Positions 1 to 6,113 are shown, numbered from the stretch's first letter. The stretch: 19,486 nt of DNA from Chloroflexota bacterium (GCA_016200785.1 JACQED010000005.1:1-19486); one strand, 5' to 3'. Notes: generated by a model not told the origin, from the sequence alone. A program made the numbers and translations.

Positions 1-44
1 ACTTGTGGGCGCGTGGCGGGTGTCGGCTTGCGTTTGCGAGGCAT
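1..44 (-). CDS. 5' end of an unidentified gene, cut by the window edge
   Basis: An ATG on the minus strand at 44 is preceded at six bases by AGGAG (51-55) and opens a frame that stays open to the window edge, reading MPRKRKPTPATRPQ. Only 14 codons are visible and the product cannot be named; the start is basic and proline-rich. The ribosome binding site lies directly after the tRNA-Glu terminator, so the gene either depends on read-through or has a promoter overlapping that terminator. Confidence 0.45.
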   Translation of the reverse strand, partial: MPRKRKPTPATRPQ

Positions 45-59
45 GGCACGCTCCTGTTC

Positions 60-93
60 AAAAGAAAACGCCTATCAGACTCCGTGACAGGCG
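60..93 (-). terminator. intrinsic terminator of the tRNA-Glu transcript
   Basis: Read on the minus strand, CGCCT (93-89) pairs with AGGCG (73-69), and inside that, across one mismatch, TCA pairs with TGA around a seven-base loop. The stem is followed at once by TTTTCTTTT (68-60). This is a standard Rho-independent terminator placed 74 bases after the tRNA 3' end. Confidence 0.7.
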
Positions 94-166
94 CGTATTA
101 CGGGTGACTCGTGGTTGTGTGTTCCAGCGCAGGTCATGATGCGTGCGAATTGCGGCCGGTGGCGAG

Positions 167-239
167 TGCCCCCACGGGGATTCGAACCCCGGTTTTGGCC
201 TTGAAAGGGCCGCGTCCTGGTCCTCTAGACGATGGGGGC
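167..239 (-). tRNA. tRNA-Glu (anticodon UUC)
   Basis: The minus strand folds as a complete 73-base tRNA. The acceptor arms GCCCCCA and TGGGGGC (239-233 and 174-168) pair perfectly, followed by discriminator A at 167. The D-arm reads TCGTCTAGAGGACCAGGAC, as in bacterial tRNA-Glu. The anticodon loop is CTTTCAA with anticodon TTC, and the T-arm is CCGGGGTTCGAATCCCCG. The outermost anticodon-stem pair is a C-A mismatch. The 3' CCA is not encoded (ACT follows), so CCA must be added after transcription. It decodes GAA/GAG and charged tRNA-Glu can also feed tetrapyrrole synthesis. It stands alone between its own promoter (311-340) and terminator (60-93). Confidence 0.96.
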
Positions 240-250
240 TGGAGCAAACT

Positions 251-273
251 ACCAAATCCCAATTGCCAAATTC
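251..273 (-). repeat. short heptamer repeat, three units
   Basis: On the minus strand this reads GAATTTG GCAATTG GGATTTG, three seven-base units of the same type as the longer plus-strand array at 420-502. The two arrays are inverted to each other and flank the tRNA-Glu promoter. The rest of 240-420 apart from that promoter shows no gene I can support. Confidence 0.5.
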
Positions 274-310
274 AAAAAGGAGGTAACTGGTTACTGGTGT
301 ATGTGGCGGC

Positions 311-340
311 ATTGTACCATGCTCGGCGAAAGGCGGTCAA
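311..340 (-). promoter_or_regulatory. promoter of tRNA-Glu
   Basis: On the minus strand, TTGACC (340-335) and TACAAT (316-311) are separated by 18 bases, and TGG directly before TACAAT makes an extended -10. Transcription would begin near 304, about 65 bases before the mature tRNA. This is the best sigma-70 type match in the region and points at the tRNA. Confidence 0.6.
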
Positions 341-419
341 GTTTTCGGCGGCGGTGCGGCATTGCTCTGATCGCCGGCCTTTGAGGCGCGGTCTCTTGAT
401 TTTGTCCGTCGCACTTCCG

Positions 420-502
420 GATTTGGAATCTGGAGTTTGAGATTTGGAGTTTGGGATTTTGACTTTGGCTTTGGGATTTGGATTTTGGGATTTGGGGCTT
501 TG
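420..502 (+). repeat. degenerate heptamer tandem array (GATTTGG type)
   Basis: About twelve consecutive units follow the consensus GATTTGG: GATTTGG, AATCTGG, AGTTTGA, GATTTGG, AGTTTGG, GATTTTG, ACTTTGG, a six-base CTTTGG, GATTTGG, ATTTTGG, GATTTGG, GGCTTTG. The strand is strongly G/T-rich, unlike its surroundings. It ends just before the candidate promoter and ribosome binding site of the LysM gene at 532. It has no spacers and is not a CRISPR. Confidence 0.8.
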
Positions 503-531
503 TATGCTATCATCTGCACGGCAGGTGAAGT

Positions 532-1407
532 ATGCTCTGGAAACGCCTCGCAATCTTCCTCGTCTTAAATGCCATAGTTTCCGCCACGGTCACGCTGACG
601 GTGCTGTGGGTATGGGATCGGACTCACCGGGACAGGACGCCTCAAGGCCCCCCGGCGGCATTGACTCCGGGAGGGCCGGCCGCCGACGGGCAACAGGGCA
701 CGGCGGTTGCCGGCGGGGGCGGAACGTCAAGCAGCGGAACGCAGACGGGCGGCGGCGGGAACGCGACCACCGGACTCGCGACGATCACGCCGACCGTCTA
801 CGTCGTTCAACCCGGCGACACGCTCGGCAAGATCGCCGCCGAGTACGACGTGTCGGTTGAGAATCTCATGGCCGCCAATGGCCTTACCAACCCCGACGTG
901 CTCGACGTGGGCCAAACGTTGATCATCCCGGTCGGAGAGTTCAGCGTCCCGGTCACCAGCCGCACTCCGAGTCCGACCGTTACGGCTATTCCGACAGAGT
1001 CCGCAGTGGCAAGCCCGACCAGCCCGCCCGCCGCGCCGACTTCCGCCGGGACTGCGCCGACTTCGCCGCCGATCTCAACTCAGCCCTCCAGCGCAGGCGC
1101 GCCGCAGTTGGCGATCAGGGGCATCATCGGCGCGGGCGACGTGGCCGAGGAACGAGTCACCATTGTCAATGTCGGCGGCGACGTGAGCCTCGCAGGTTGG
1201 ACACTGCACGACTCTCAGGGCAATGTTTTCCGCTTCCCGGCCCTCAGTTTGTTCCAAGGCGGCGCAGTGACAGTCCACACCAAGACCGGCACGAACACGG
1301 TGACCGACCTCTACTGGAATCAGACCGCCGCCATCTGGCAGACCGGCGAGAAGGCGAACCTCGTCGATCCGACCGGAGCGGTGCATACCACCTTCGTCGT
1401 GCCGTAG
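532..1407 (+). CDS. membrane-anchored LysM and lamin-tail domain protein
   Basis: A 291-residue surface protein. Residues 5-28 form an N-terminal membrane anchor or uncleaved signal (RLAIFLVLNAIVSATVTLTV). A Gly/Thr/Ser-rich stretch follows, then one LysM domain at about 90-133 (YVVQPGDTLGKIAAEYDVSV; it ends GQTLIIP), which normally binds N-acetylglucosamine polymers such as peptidoglycan. A Pro/Ser/Thr linker spans about 135-190. The C-terminal domain, about 192-291, with NVGGDVSLAGWTLHDSQGN, fits the lamin-tail (LTD) beta-sandwich. AGGTGA (523-528) precedes the ATG, and TGCTATCAT near 505-513 could be an extended -10. The order anchor, LysM, linker, LTD suggests a cell-wall-associated exported protein; its exact role is unknown. 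A repeat and a DUF1992 gene follow on the same strand. Confidence 0.85.
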   Translation: MLWKRLAIFLVLNAIVSATVTLTVLWVWDRTHRDRTPQGPPAALTPGGPAADGQQGTAVAGGGGTSSSGTQTGGGGNATTGLATITPTVYVVQPGDTLGKIAAEYDVSVENLMAANGLTNPDVLDVGQTLIIPVGEFSVPVTSRTPSPTVTAIPTESAVASPTSPPAAPTSAGTAPTSPPISTQPSSAGAPQLAIRGIIGAGDVAEERVTIVNVGGDVSLAGWTLHDSQGNVFRFPALSLFQGGAVTVHTKTGTNTVTDLYWNQTAAIWQTGEKANLVDPTGAVHTTFVVP

Positions 1408-1419
1408 CCCAACGGAGAG

Positions 1420-1485
1420 ATTACCACCAGGACACGAAGGCACGAAGGAAAGAAGCCTTTCTGATCTTCGTGTCTTTGTGGTTAC
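1420..1485. repeat. palindromic CACGAAG-type intergenic repeat, copy 1
   Basis: An imperfect 66-base palindrome. ATTACCACCAGGACACGAAG (1420-1439) matches the reverse complement of CTTCGTGTCTTTGTGGTTAC (1466-1485) at 16 of 20 positions. Between the arms are a second CACGAAGG and the small palindrome AAGAAGCCTTTCT. It fills almost the whole gap between the LysM gene and the ribosome binding site of the DUF1992 gene. A related copy lies at 3027-3100. It encodes no protein and resembles non-autonomous MITE or REP-like elements. Confidence 0.75.
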
Positions 1486-1507
1486 GACCTCGCCTCGGTG
1501 AGAGAAG

Positions 1508-1999
1508 ATGACCGAACCAGAGACGTGGCTCGACAAAATCATCCGCGAGGCGCAGGAGCGGGGAGAGTTCGACAACCTGCCCGGCGAAGGCAAGCCCATC
1601 GCCCTCGGCGGCAACTCGTTCGAAGACCCGGCGTGGCGGCTGGCGAACCACCTTCTCAAGAACGGCGGCTTCGTGCCGGATTGGATTGAATTGGATCGCG
1701 AGATACGCGGGGCGGTGGACGAGGCCCGTGAGGCCCTCGCCCGTTCGCGCGATTGGCGCGCGGGACGATTGTCTGCGTTGGGGGAACGGCGCGACCTCGA
1801 CGCTCAGCGCGAGCGAGACCTGATCGCCGGCGATTGGGGCCGCGCCCGGCGGCGTTTCGTCGAGGCGGTCGGCGCGATCAACAAGAAGATCGACCTGCTC
1901 AACTTGAAAGTGCCTCTGCCGCGATTGCAGAGAGCGAAAGTGGATATAGCCGGAGAGATGCTGATTCTTGATTCGCCTTTCAGTCGCCTTTCTCGGTAG
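1508..1999 (+). CDS. DUF1992 (DnaJC28-like conserved region) protein
   Basis: A 163-residue soluble protein. Its first 70 residues carry the DUF1992 signature: WLDKIIREAQERGEFDNLPG, then GKPI and an NHLLKNGGFVPDWIELDREI block. This domain is shared by bacterial YhdN-type proteins and the region outside the J-domain of eukaryotic DnaJC28; no enzymatic activity is established. The rest is charged and helical, probably coiled coil (EAREALARSRDWRAGRLSAL and following). GGTGAGAG at 1497-1504 supports the ATG at 1508. Its last 20 bases overlap the end of the convergent PIN gene, so the two transcripts are antisense at their 3' ends. Length and motif order are normal for the family. Confidence 0.85.
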   Translation: MTEPETWLDKIIREAQERGEFDNLPGEGKPIALGGNSFEDPAWRLANHLLKNGGFVPDWIELDREIRGAVDEAREALARSRDWRAGRLSALGERRDLDAQRERDLIAGDWGRARRRFVEAVGAINKKIDLLNLKVPLPRLQRAKVDIAGEMLILDSPFSRLSR

Positions 2000-2450
2000 G
2001 CCCGTACGCCGCCGCCAGAATCGCCCGCATCTCCTCGACGAATTCAGCCGGTGATTGGATCGCCAGTTTCGAGATGGCTTTGGCTTCGGGCGTATTCAGA
2101 TGCTTGGCGTCGAGTGTCAAAAGACGGGCTGGCTTGACCGCCATGGCCGCGGCGAGGATAGGCGCATCCTTGGGGGCACTGGCTCGGGCGCACGCTGCAA
2201 TGGCCTCTGCCGTAGGCTCAGGCGCGATTTCCCAATTCAACGCAGCGGCGAGTTGGTCAAAATAAGGGAGTGCGCGCGGGGCCTTGGCTTTGAGGTTGCG
2301 TTCGACCTCCTCGAGCACTTGAGACGATACGAGAGGGCGGATAAACCCAATCTCGGCCAGCACGATTATTGCGTGGCTCGCCCCGGTTGTCGAAATGGCC
2401 GCCGCCAAGATCACGCTTGAGTCCAGAAATACGGCGGGCGGTTTGCTCAT
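1980..2450 (-). CDS. PIN-domain ribonuclease, putative toxin
   Basis: A 156-residue protein with the PIN fold pattern: Asp10 in VFLDSSVIL, acidic residues around 47-50 in VLEEVERNL, Asp95 in APKDAPILAAA and Asp114 in LLTLDAKHL. PIN toxins use such acidic residues to hold Mg2+/Mn2+ and cleave RNA. Its ATG overlaps the stop of the upstream gene by four bases (ATGA), the usual coupling of antitoxin to toxin. The partner upstream looks AbrB-like, so a type II toxin-antitoxin pair is likely. The two genes sit behind tatA in one apparent operon. The alanine-rich sequence and the IxxAAxxxxPxxLLTLDxKHL layout place it nearer to COG1569-type PIN proteins than to classical VapC. The RNA target cannot be told. 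Confidence 0.8.
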   Translation of the reverse strand: MSKPPAVFLDSSVILAAAISTTGASHAIIVLAEIGFIRPLVSSQVLEEVERNLKAKAPRALPYFDQLAAALNWEIAPEPTAEAIAACARASAPKDAPILAAAMAVKPARLLTLDAKHLNTPEAKAISKLAIQSPAEFVEEMRAILAAAYGPTEKGD

Positions 2451-2734
2451 GGATGGGCATATCGCTCGTCGTATATTTTTTGCCGAATGTCGGCCAGCCC
2501 GTTCAGAAGCGCGTCGAGCGTCACGCCGTCATCCTCGAAAACACGCCGCATGTTTTCCAGGATTTGCAGGCTGACCAGCCGCTTAGGATACACCAACAGC
2601 AAGCCGTTAAATCGAACAACGGTATACGTACCGCCCTCGCCCAGCCCAATCGCTTCTTTGAATTCGAGCGGCACAGCCAGCGGTTCGTCCTTGCGAACGG
2701 TGAGCGTTTGAGCCGCGATTGTAAACTCACTCAT
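2447..2734 (-). CDS. AbrB/SpoVT-like antitoxin of the PIN pair
   Basis: A 95-residue protein. Residues 1-50 have the swapped-hairpin pattern of AbrB/MazE-like DNA-binding domains: a short strand, VRKDEPLAVPLEFKEAIGL, GEGGTYTVVRFNGLLLVYP. The C-terminal half (51-95) is helical and acidic-basic mixed (LENMRRVFEDDGVTLDALLN), as expected for a toxin-wrapping tail. The ATG at 2734 lies five bases after the tatA stop, with only a weak AGAAA-type upstream site, so translation may be coupled to tatA. The stop overlaps the PIN gene start. Such antitoxins usually repress their own promoter, but no separate promoter is visible here. A much longer minus-strand frame through this region reads across tatA in another frame and was not used. 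Confidence 0.7.
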   Translation of the reverse strand: MSEFTIAAQTLTVRKDEPLAVPLEFKEAIGLGEGGTYTVVRFNGLLLVYPKRLVSLQILENMRRVFEDDGVTLDALLNGLADIRQKIYDERYAHP

Positions 2735-2739
2735 GCTTT

Positions 2740-2928
2740 CTATTTCTTGTCGTCCGGCTGGCCGGGCGGTGTCTCGCCCTGTTTTGGTTCTTCGTCGCCA
2801 GACATGCCCTTGCGGAACTCGCGGATGCCCGAGCCGAGTTCGCCCCCGATCCTGGACAGGCGGCCCACGCCGAACAACACCAGCACGATCACGAGAATAA
2901 TAATCAACTCTGTCGGTCCCAGATTCAT
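2740..2928 (-). CDS. tatA: twin-arginine translocase subunit TatA
   Basis: A 62-residue protein with the TatA/E architecture: a short N-terminus (MNLGPTEL), one membrane helix at about 7-20 (IIILVIVLVLFGVG), the FG hinge motif, an amphipathic helix (RLSRIGGELGSGIREFRKGM) and a charged hydrophilic tail (GDEEPKQGETPPGQPDDKK). TatA oligomers form the protein-conducting element that moves folded substrates across the cytoplasmic membrane. AAGGAG (2942-2937) supports the ATG, and a TGCTATAAT promoter lies at 2978-2986. No tatB or tatC is in the window. Two toxin-antitoxin type genes follow immediately. Confidence 0.92.
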   Translation of the reverse strand: MNLGPTELIIILVIVLVLFGVGRLSRIGGELGSGIREFRKGMSGDEEPKQGETPPGQPDDKK

Positions 2929-2977
2929 CTTCTGCTCTCCTTGCGGCCCGCCCGACGGCTCGCCGCGCCTGACCAGA

Positions 2978-2986
2978 ATTATAGCA
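2978..2986 (-). promoter_or_regulatory. extended -10 promoter of tatA
   Basis: On the minus strand the sequence is TGCTATAAT (2986-2978), a perfect -10 with the TGn extension. The predicted start near 2971 gives a leader of about 43 bases to the tatA ATG. No good -35 is present at 17 bases (CCAATG), which is typical of extended -10 promoters. Confidence 0.65.
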
Positions 2987-3026
2987 CCGATCCCGATTCA
3001 CATTGGACCGCCGCGCAGGGAGTTTC

Positions 3027-3100
3027 TTACCACGAAGACACAAGGGCACGAAGGACACAAAGAAAGCTTGGGGGACTTGGAGTCTTCGCGTCTTGGTGAT
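3027..3100. repeat. palindromic CACGAAG-type intergenic repeat, copy 2
   Basis: The left arm TTACCACGAAGACAC (3027-3041) and the right arm CTTCGCGTCTTGGTGAT (3084-3100) are imperfect inverted repeats, and GGGCACGAAGGACAC lies between. Arms and inner motif match copy 1 at 1420-1485, but the centre differs. It fills the gap between the divergent tatA and dnaX genes. Confidence 0.7.
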
Positions 3101-3138
3101 GACTTCACTCAACGATCTCGGCGGTTCAGCGATCAGTC

Positions 3139-3167
3139 TTGCGCAATCGGCGCGCGGATGATACACT
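3139..3167 (+). promoter_or_regulatory. promoter of dnaX
   Basis: TTGCGC (3139-3144) and TACACT (3162-3167) are separated by 17 bases, with TGA before the -10 giving an extended form. Transcription would start near 3174, leaving a leader of about nine bases before the ATG at 3183. That fits the lack of a clear Shine-Dalgarno site. Confidence 0.5.
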
Positions 3168-3182
3168 CTTGCGCGAGATTTC

Positions 3183-4793
3183 ATGACACAGGCCCTCTAT
3201 CGCAAATGGCGCCCGATGGCGTGGGACGAAGTCGTCGGGCAGGAACACGTCACCCTCACACTGCGCAACGCGCTCAAGAGCAGCCGCGTCGCCCACGCTT
3301 ATCTCTTCACCGGGCCGCGCGGCACCGGCAAGACGACCACCGCGCGCCTCGTCGCCAAAGCCGTCAACTGCCTCGCGCCCGACGTCGCCGGCCGGCCCGA
3401 CAACACCTGCCCGCACTGCCTCGCCGTCAACGAGGGCCGCTTTCTCGATCTGATCGAGATCGACGCGGCCTCCAACACCAGCGTTGACGACGTGCGCGAC
3501 CTGCGCGACAAGATCAACTTCTCCCCGAATCAAGGCCGCTACAAAGTTTACGTCGTTGACGAAGTCCACATGCTGTCGAACGCGGCCTTCAACGCGCTCC
3601 TCAAGACTCTGGAAGAGCCGCCGGCGCATGCCATCTTCATCCTCGCCACCACCGAAGTCCACAAAGTCCCGGCCACCGTCACCTCGCGCTGTCAGCGCTT
3701 CGACTTCCGGCGCATCTCGGTGAGCGAGATCATCGCCAGACTGGAACTCATCGCCGCCGATGAGGGAGTCAAGGTCGAACCGGCGGCGCTTGAAGTCGTC
3801 GCCCGGCAGGCCACCGGATCGATGCGCGACGCCGTAAGTTTGCTCGATCAACTCGTCGCCTCGCCCGACGAAACGATCACGCTCGAACGCGCGCAGGCTG
3901 TGCTCGGCACCGCAGTCGGGCAGGCTGTGCAAGACCTGGTGGAGACGCTGGCTGCTGGCGACACCGGCGCGGGCCTCACGCTGATCAACAAAACGGTGGA
4001 CGACGGCGCTGACCCGCGCCAGTTCGCGCGGCAAACCGTTGACTATCTGCGGGGCCTGCTGTTGGTGCGCATGGGCAACGCCTCGCTGGTGGATGCGGCG
4101 AAGGATGTTCGCGAGGTCATGGCGCGTCAGGCGAATCTGTTTGAAGCGGGCCGCCTCTTGAAATTCATCCGAGCGTTCAACAACGCGGCACTCGATCAAC
4201 GCGGCGGGTGGCAGCCGCAACTGCCGCTCGAGCTTGCTTTTGTCGAATGCAGTTTGCCTGAAGCGCAACCCGCGCCGCCCGCGCCGGTCGTGGCTCATGC
4301 GGCTCCGAGTTCGCCGTCTCGCCCCGGCGCCGCCGCCAAGCCGCCGAAGAAAGCGGACGCTCCCGCGCCTCCGCTAACGACGGCGAAAGCGGATTCGACT
4401 GACCGGCCCGTGCAGGCCAGGGCCTCCTCTGGCGGCGAGTCATCGGCGCTCACTTTGAGCGAGGTCAGAAACAAGTGGGATCAGATCAAAGCCGCCGCGC
4501 GCAAACAGCACCCGACCGTCCAGGGGTTGATCAATTCGTGCCGCCCCGTCAAAGTCGAGGGCGACCTAATCACATTGAGCACGAATGAGATCGTCCGCGA
4601 GAAACTTCATCAGGCCGCGACACAGCCCAAAGTGGAAGCGGCCCTGCAGGAAGCCCTCGGGCGGCCGTGCCGCTTCAAATGTGTTCTGTCACCCGGCGGC
4701 GAGGCCGATACGCCCGCCGAAGATGAGATTCCCGAAGACGGCGTCGTCGCCACCGCCGTGCGCGACCTCGGCGGCAAACTCGCCAATCGCTGA
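3183..4793 (+). CDS. dnaX: DNA polymerase III subunit gamma/tau
   Basis: A 536-residue clamp-loader ATPase that opens the sliding clamp and ties the replisome together. Walker A is GPRGTGKT at 44-51. Cys63, Cys76 and Cys79 belong to the zinc module (NTCPHCL). Walker B with DEVH lies at 126-129, followed by NALLKTLEEPP, sensor 1 (ATTEVHKVPATVTSRCQRFD) and the SRC arginine-finger motif at 168-170. Domains II and III continue to about residue 355. A Pro/Ala/Lys linker (about 356-415) precedes a C-terminal domain (LSEVRNKWDQIKAAARKQHP) like those of tau proteins, which contact polymerase or helicase. No slippery A-run or frameshift signal for a separate gamma form was seen. It heads the conserved dnaX-ybaB-recR cluster. 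The ATG has no strong ribosome site but protein homology starts here. Confidence 0.96.
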   Translation: MTQALYRKWRPMAWDEVVGQEHVTLTLRNALKSSRVAHAYLFTGPRGTGKTTTARLVAKAVNCLAPDVAGRPDNTCPHCLAVNEGRFLDLIEIDAASNTSVDDVRDLRDKINFSPNQGRYKVYVVDEVHMLSNAAFNALLKTLEEPPAHAIFILATTEVHKVPATVTSRCQRFDFRRISVSEIIARLELIAADEGVKVEPAALEVVARQATGSMRDAVSLLDQLVASPDETITLERAQAVLGTAVGQAVQDLVETLAAGDTGAGLTLINKTVDDGADPRQFARQTVDYLRGLLLVRMGNASLVDAAKDVREVMARQANLFEAGRLLKFIRAFNNAALDQRGGWQPQLPLELAFVECSLPEAQPAPPAPVVAHAAPSSPSRPGAAAKPPKKADAPAPPLTTAKADSTDRPVQARASSGGESSALTLSEVRNKWDQIKAAARKQHPTVQGLINSCRPVKVEGDLITLSTNEIVREKLHQAATQPKVEAALQEALGRPCRFKCVLSPGGEADTPAEDEIPEDGVVATAVRDLGGKLANR

Positions 4794-4796
4794 CAG

Positions 4797-4881
4797 CAAA
4801 TCGCCGATCGCTTATCGCCGATGGCTTATCGCGAGACATGGGGGATTACCGAGCGATAGGCGATACGCGATACGCGATATT
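4797..4881. repeat. TATCGC-type inverted and tandem repeat between dnaX and ybaB
   Basis: The left part contains repeated ATCGCCGATCGCTTATCGCC units (4801-4834). The right part contains GCGATAGGCGATACGCGATA (4854-4873) and one more GCGATA. The right part is roughly the reverse complement of the left, so the region can fold into a long imperfect hairpin around GAGACATGGGGGATTACCG. It ends just before the ybaB ribosome binding site and creates a false 23-codon extension of ybaB. Confidence 0.65.
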
Positions 4882-4906
4882 GGCAGAGACCCATAGAGGA
4901 AATCCA

Positions 4907-5248
4907 ATGAGCAGAGGCAAAGCCCCCCGCATCCCCGGCGGCAACCCCGCCGGCATGATCCAGCAAATGCAGCGTTTGCAGCAAGACATGATCAAGGCGC
5001 AGGAAGACCTCGCCAACGAAGTCTTCAGCGTGTCGGTCGGCGGTGGCGCGGTCACGGTAGAGATCACCGGCCACCAACGCGTCGTCTCAATCAAAGTCTC
5101 ACCCGAAGTGTTGGCCTCCGGCGATGTGGAGATGCTCAACGACCTCCTAATGGCCGCCGTCAACGAAGCCATCGTCACCTCGCAGGATCGCGCGAAGGAG
5201 AGGATGGAGGCGATCACGGGTGGCATCCAGATTCCCGGACTGTTGTGA
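4907..5248 (+). CDS. ybaB: YbaB/EbfC family nucleoid-associated protein
   Basis: A 113-residue protein of the YbaB/EbfC family, small dimeric DNA-binding proteins found beside recR and dnaX in most bacteria and linked to nucleoid organisation and recombination. Visible features are an N-terminal helix GMIQQMQRLQQDMIKAQEDL (16-35), the strand region VFSVSVGGGAVTVEITGHQR, VVSIKVSPEVL, and a final helical segment ending GGIQIPGLL. The start at 4907 is chosen because AGAGGA (4895-4900) stands six bases upstream and the protein then begins MSRGKAPRIPGG. An in-frame ATG at 4838 would translate the intergenic repeat and is not credible. It lies between dnaX and recR, probably in the same transcript. 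Confidence 0.93.
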   Translation: MSRGKAPRIPGGNPAGMIQQMQRLQQDMIKAQEDLANEVFSVSVGGGAVTVEITGHQRVVSIKVSPEVLASGDVEMLNDLLMAAVNEAIVTSQDRAKERMEAITGGIQIPGLL

Positions 5249-5251
5249 GAT

Positions 5252-5293
5252 ATTGCTGATTGCTGACGGCACGGGCAATCCGCAATCAGCAAT
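5252..5293. repeat. 12-bp perfect inverted repeat between ybaB and recR
   Basis: ATTGCTGATTGC (5252-5263) and GCAATCAGCAAT (5282-5293) are perfect inverted copies around an 18-base loop. The stem begins three bases after the ybaB stop. No T-run follows, so it is not a normal terminator. GCAATCCGCAATCAGCAAT (5275-5293) recurs with two changes inside secA at 10402-10420. Confidence 0.7.
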
Positions 5294-5311
5294 CATAAAC
5301 CGACAATTCAG

Positions 5312-5911
5312 ATGTCCGCCATCCCCAAGACCGTCGCCCGGCTCGTCGAAGAGTTCTCGCGCCTCCCGGGCATCGGCCCCAAAACCGCCTCGCGCCTTAC
5401 CTACTTTCTCGTGCGCCAGCCCGAAGAGCAGACGCGCAACCTGGCCGAGGCGTTGGTCGAGATGAAGTCCCGCACGCGGTTTTGCTCGGCCTGCTTCAAC
5501 ATCACCGAGGACGACCCGTGCCCGATCTGCCGCGACGAGAATCGCGAGACCGGATCGATCTGCGTCGTCGAGGAGCCGCTCGACGTGCTGGCGTTGGAGC
5601 GCACCCGCGAGTTCAAAGGCCGCTACCACGTCCTGCACGGCGCGATCTCGCCGGTGGACGACATCGGCCCCGACGATCTGCGTATCCGCGAATTATTGGC
5701 CCGGGCCAAAGAGCCGAAAGTGCGCGAGATCATCCTGGCAACCAACCCGTCGCTCGAAGGCGAAGCGACGGCGATGTATCTTCAAAAGCAACTCGCGCCG
5801 CTCGGCTTGAAGGTGACGCGCCTGGCGCGCGGCCTCCCGGTCGGCGGCGATCTTGAATACGCCGATGAGACGACGCTGGTAAGGGCGTTGCAGGGGCGGA
5901 GCGAGATGTGA
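5312..5911 (+). CDS. recR: recombination mediator RecR
   Basis: A 199-residue protein of typical RecR length. It carries a helix-hairpin-helix (LPGIGPKTASRL, 18-29), a four-cysteine zinc finger (Cys58, Cys61, Cys70, Cys73: FCSACF and CPICRD), a Toprim domain opening with ICVVEEPLDVLALE (83-96), and the C-terminal LARGLPVGGDLEYADETTLV motif. With RecO (and RecF), RecR loads RecA onto SSB-coated gaps. It is the third gene of the dnaX-ybaB-recR cluster. No Shine-Dalgarno site is visible at the ATG, which follows the repeat-filled gap, but no upstream in-frame start is better and the family's N-terminus fits. Confidence 0.96.
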   Translation: MSAIPKTVARLVEEFSRLPGIGPKTASRLTYFLVRQPEEQTRNLAEALVEMKSRTRFCSACFNITEDDPCPICRDENRETGSICVVEEPLDVLALERTREFKGRYHVLHGAISPVDDIGPDDLRIRELLARAKEPKVREIILATNPSLEGEATAMYLQKQLAPLGLKVTRLARGLPVGGDLEYADETTLVRALQGRSEM

Positions 5912-5936
5912 AGGGCCCAAGCGACAGAATCCGTGA

Positions 5937-6113
5937 GGCCGCGCTGAGGCGCATCGCATTCTGCCCGACAGCGGCTGGATTAGTTTTCGTATTCGCGGAG
6001 GCGACGACGCGGTTCGCGCGGTGGAATTGCTCCGGCTCTCGTTTGAGATTGCCGCGAAGCAGCAGGCTCGGAGGGGGATTGATGACAAACCAGCCTCCGG
6101 GTTGGAGTCTTAA
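5937..6113 (+). pseudogene. relic of a possible luciferase-domain (DUF5519-like) gene
   Basis: Between recR and the glycosidase-like gene a frame of 58 codons with no convincing start reads GRAEAHRILPDSGWISFRIR and continues GGDDAVRAVELLRLSFEIAA. From memory, HxxLPDSGWISFxIR followed by a DAxRAxELLRLSYE helix resembles the C-terminal end of the luciferase-domain/DUF5519 family. A TGA stands just before it (5934-5936) and the N-terminal part is missing. It runs 32 bases into the next gene's 5' end. Probably the tail of a deleted gene; family assignment is tentative. Confidence 0.4.

Noticed and set aside
420..502. CRISPR array
   Set aside because: The heptamer units have no spacers and are far too short for CRISPR repeats.
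2447..3184. N-terminal extension of the AbrB-like antitoxin to 245 residues
   Set aside because: The extra residues come from the tatA region in another frame and from the CACGAAG repeat; the ATG at 2734 after the tatA stop is sufficient.
2369..3487. A 372-codon plus-strand frame crossing tatA, its promoter and the start of dnaX
   Set aside because: It runs antisense to the antitoxin and tatA, through a palindromic repeat and into dnaX in the wrong frame; it is not compatible with the better genes.
3126..4298. A 390-codon minus-strand frame opposite dnaX
   Set aside because: It mirrors a strongly supported gene (dnaX) in GC-rich DNA and its protein is rich in Arg, Gly and Val without motifs.
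4838..4906. Upstream start of ybaB
   Set aside because: It would translate the TATCGC repeat; the AGAGGA site and the usual family N-terminus point to 4907.
5252..5293. Intrinsic terminator after ybaB
   Set aside because: The stem is perfect but no T-run follows on either strand, so it is listed as a repeat.
5908..6081. GTG start of the glycosidase-like gene overlapping recR
   Set aside because: The extra 58 residues are not a signal peptide; GGAGG and a clean signal sequence support 6082.
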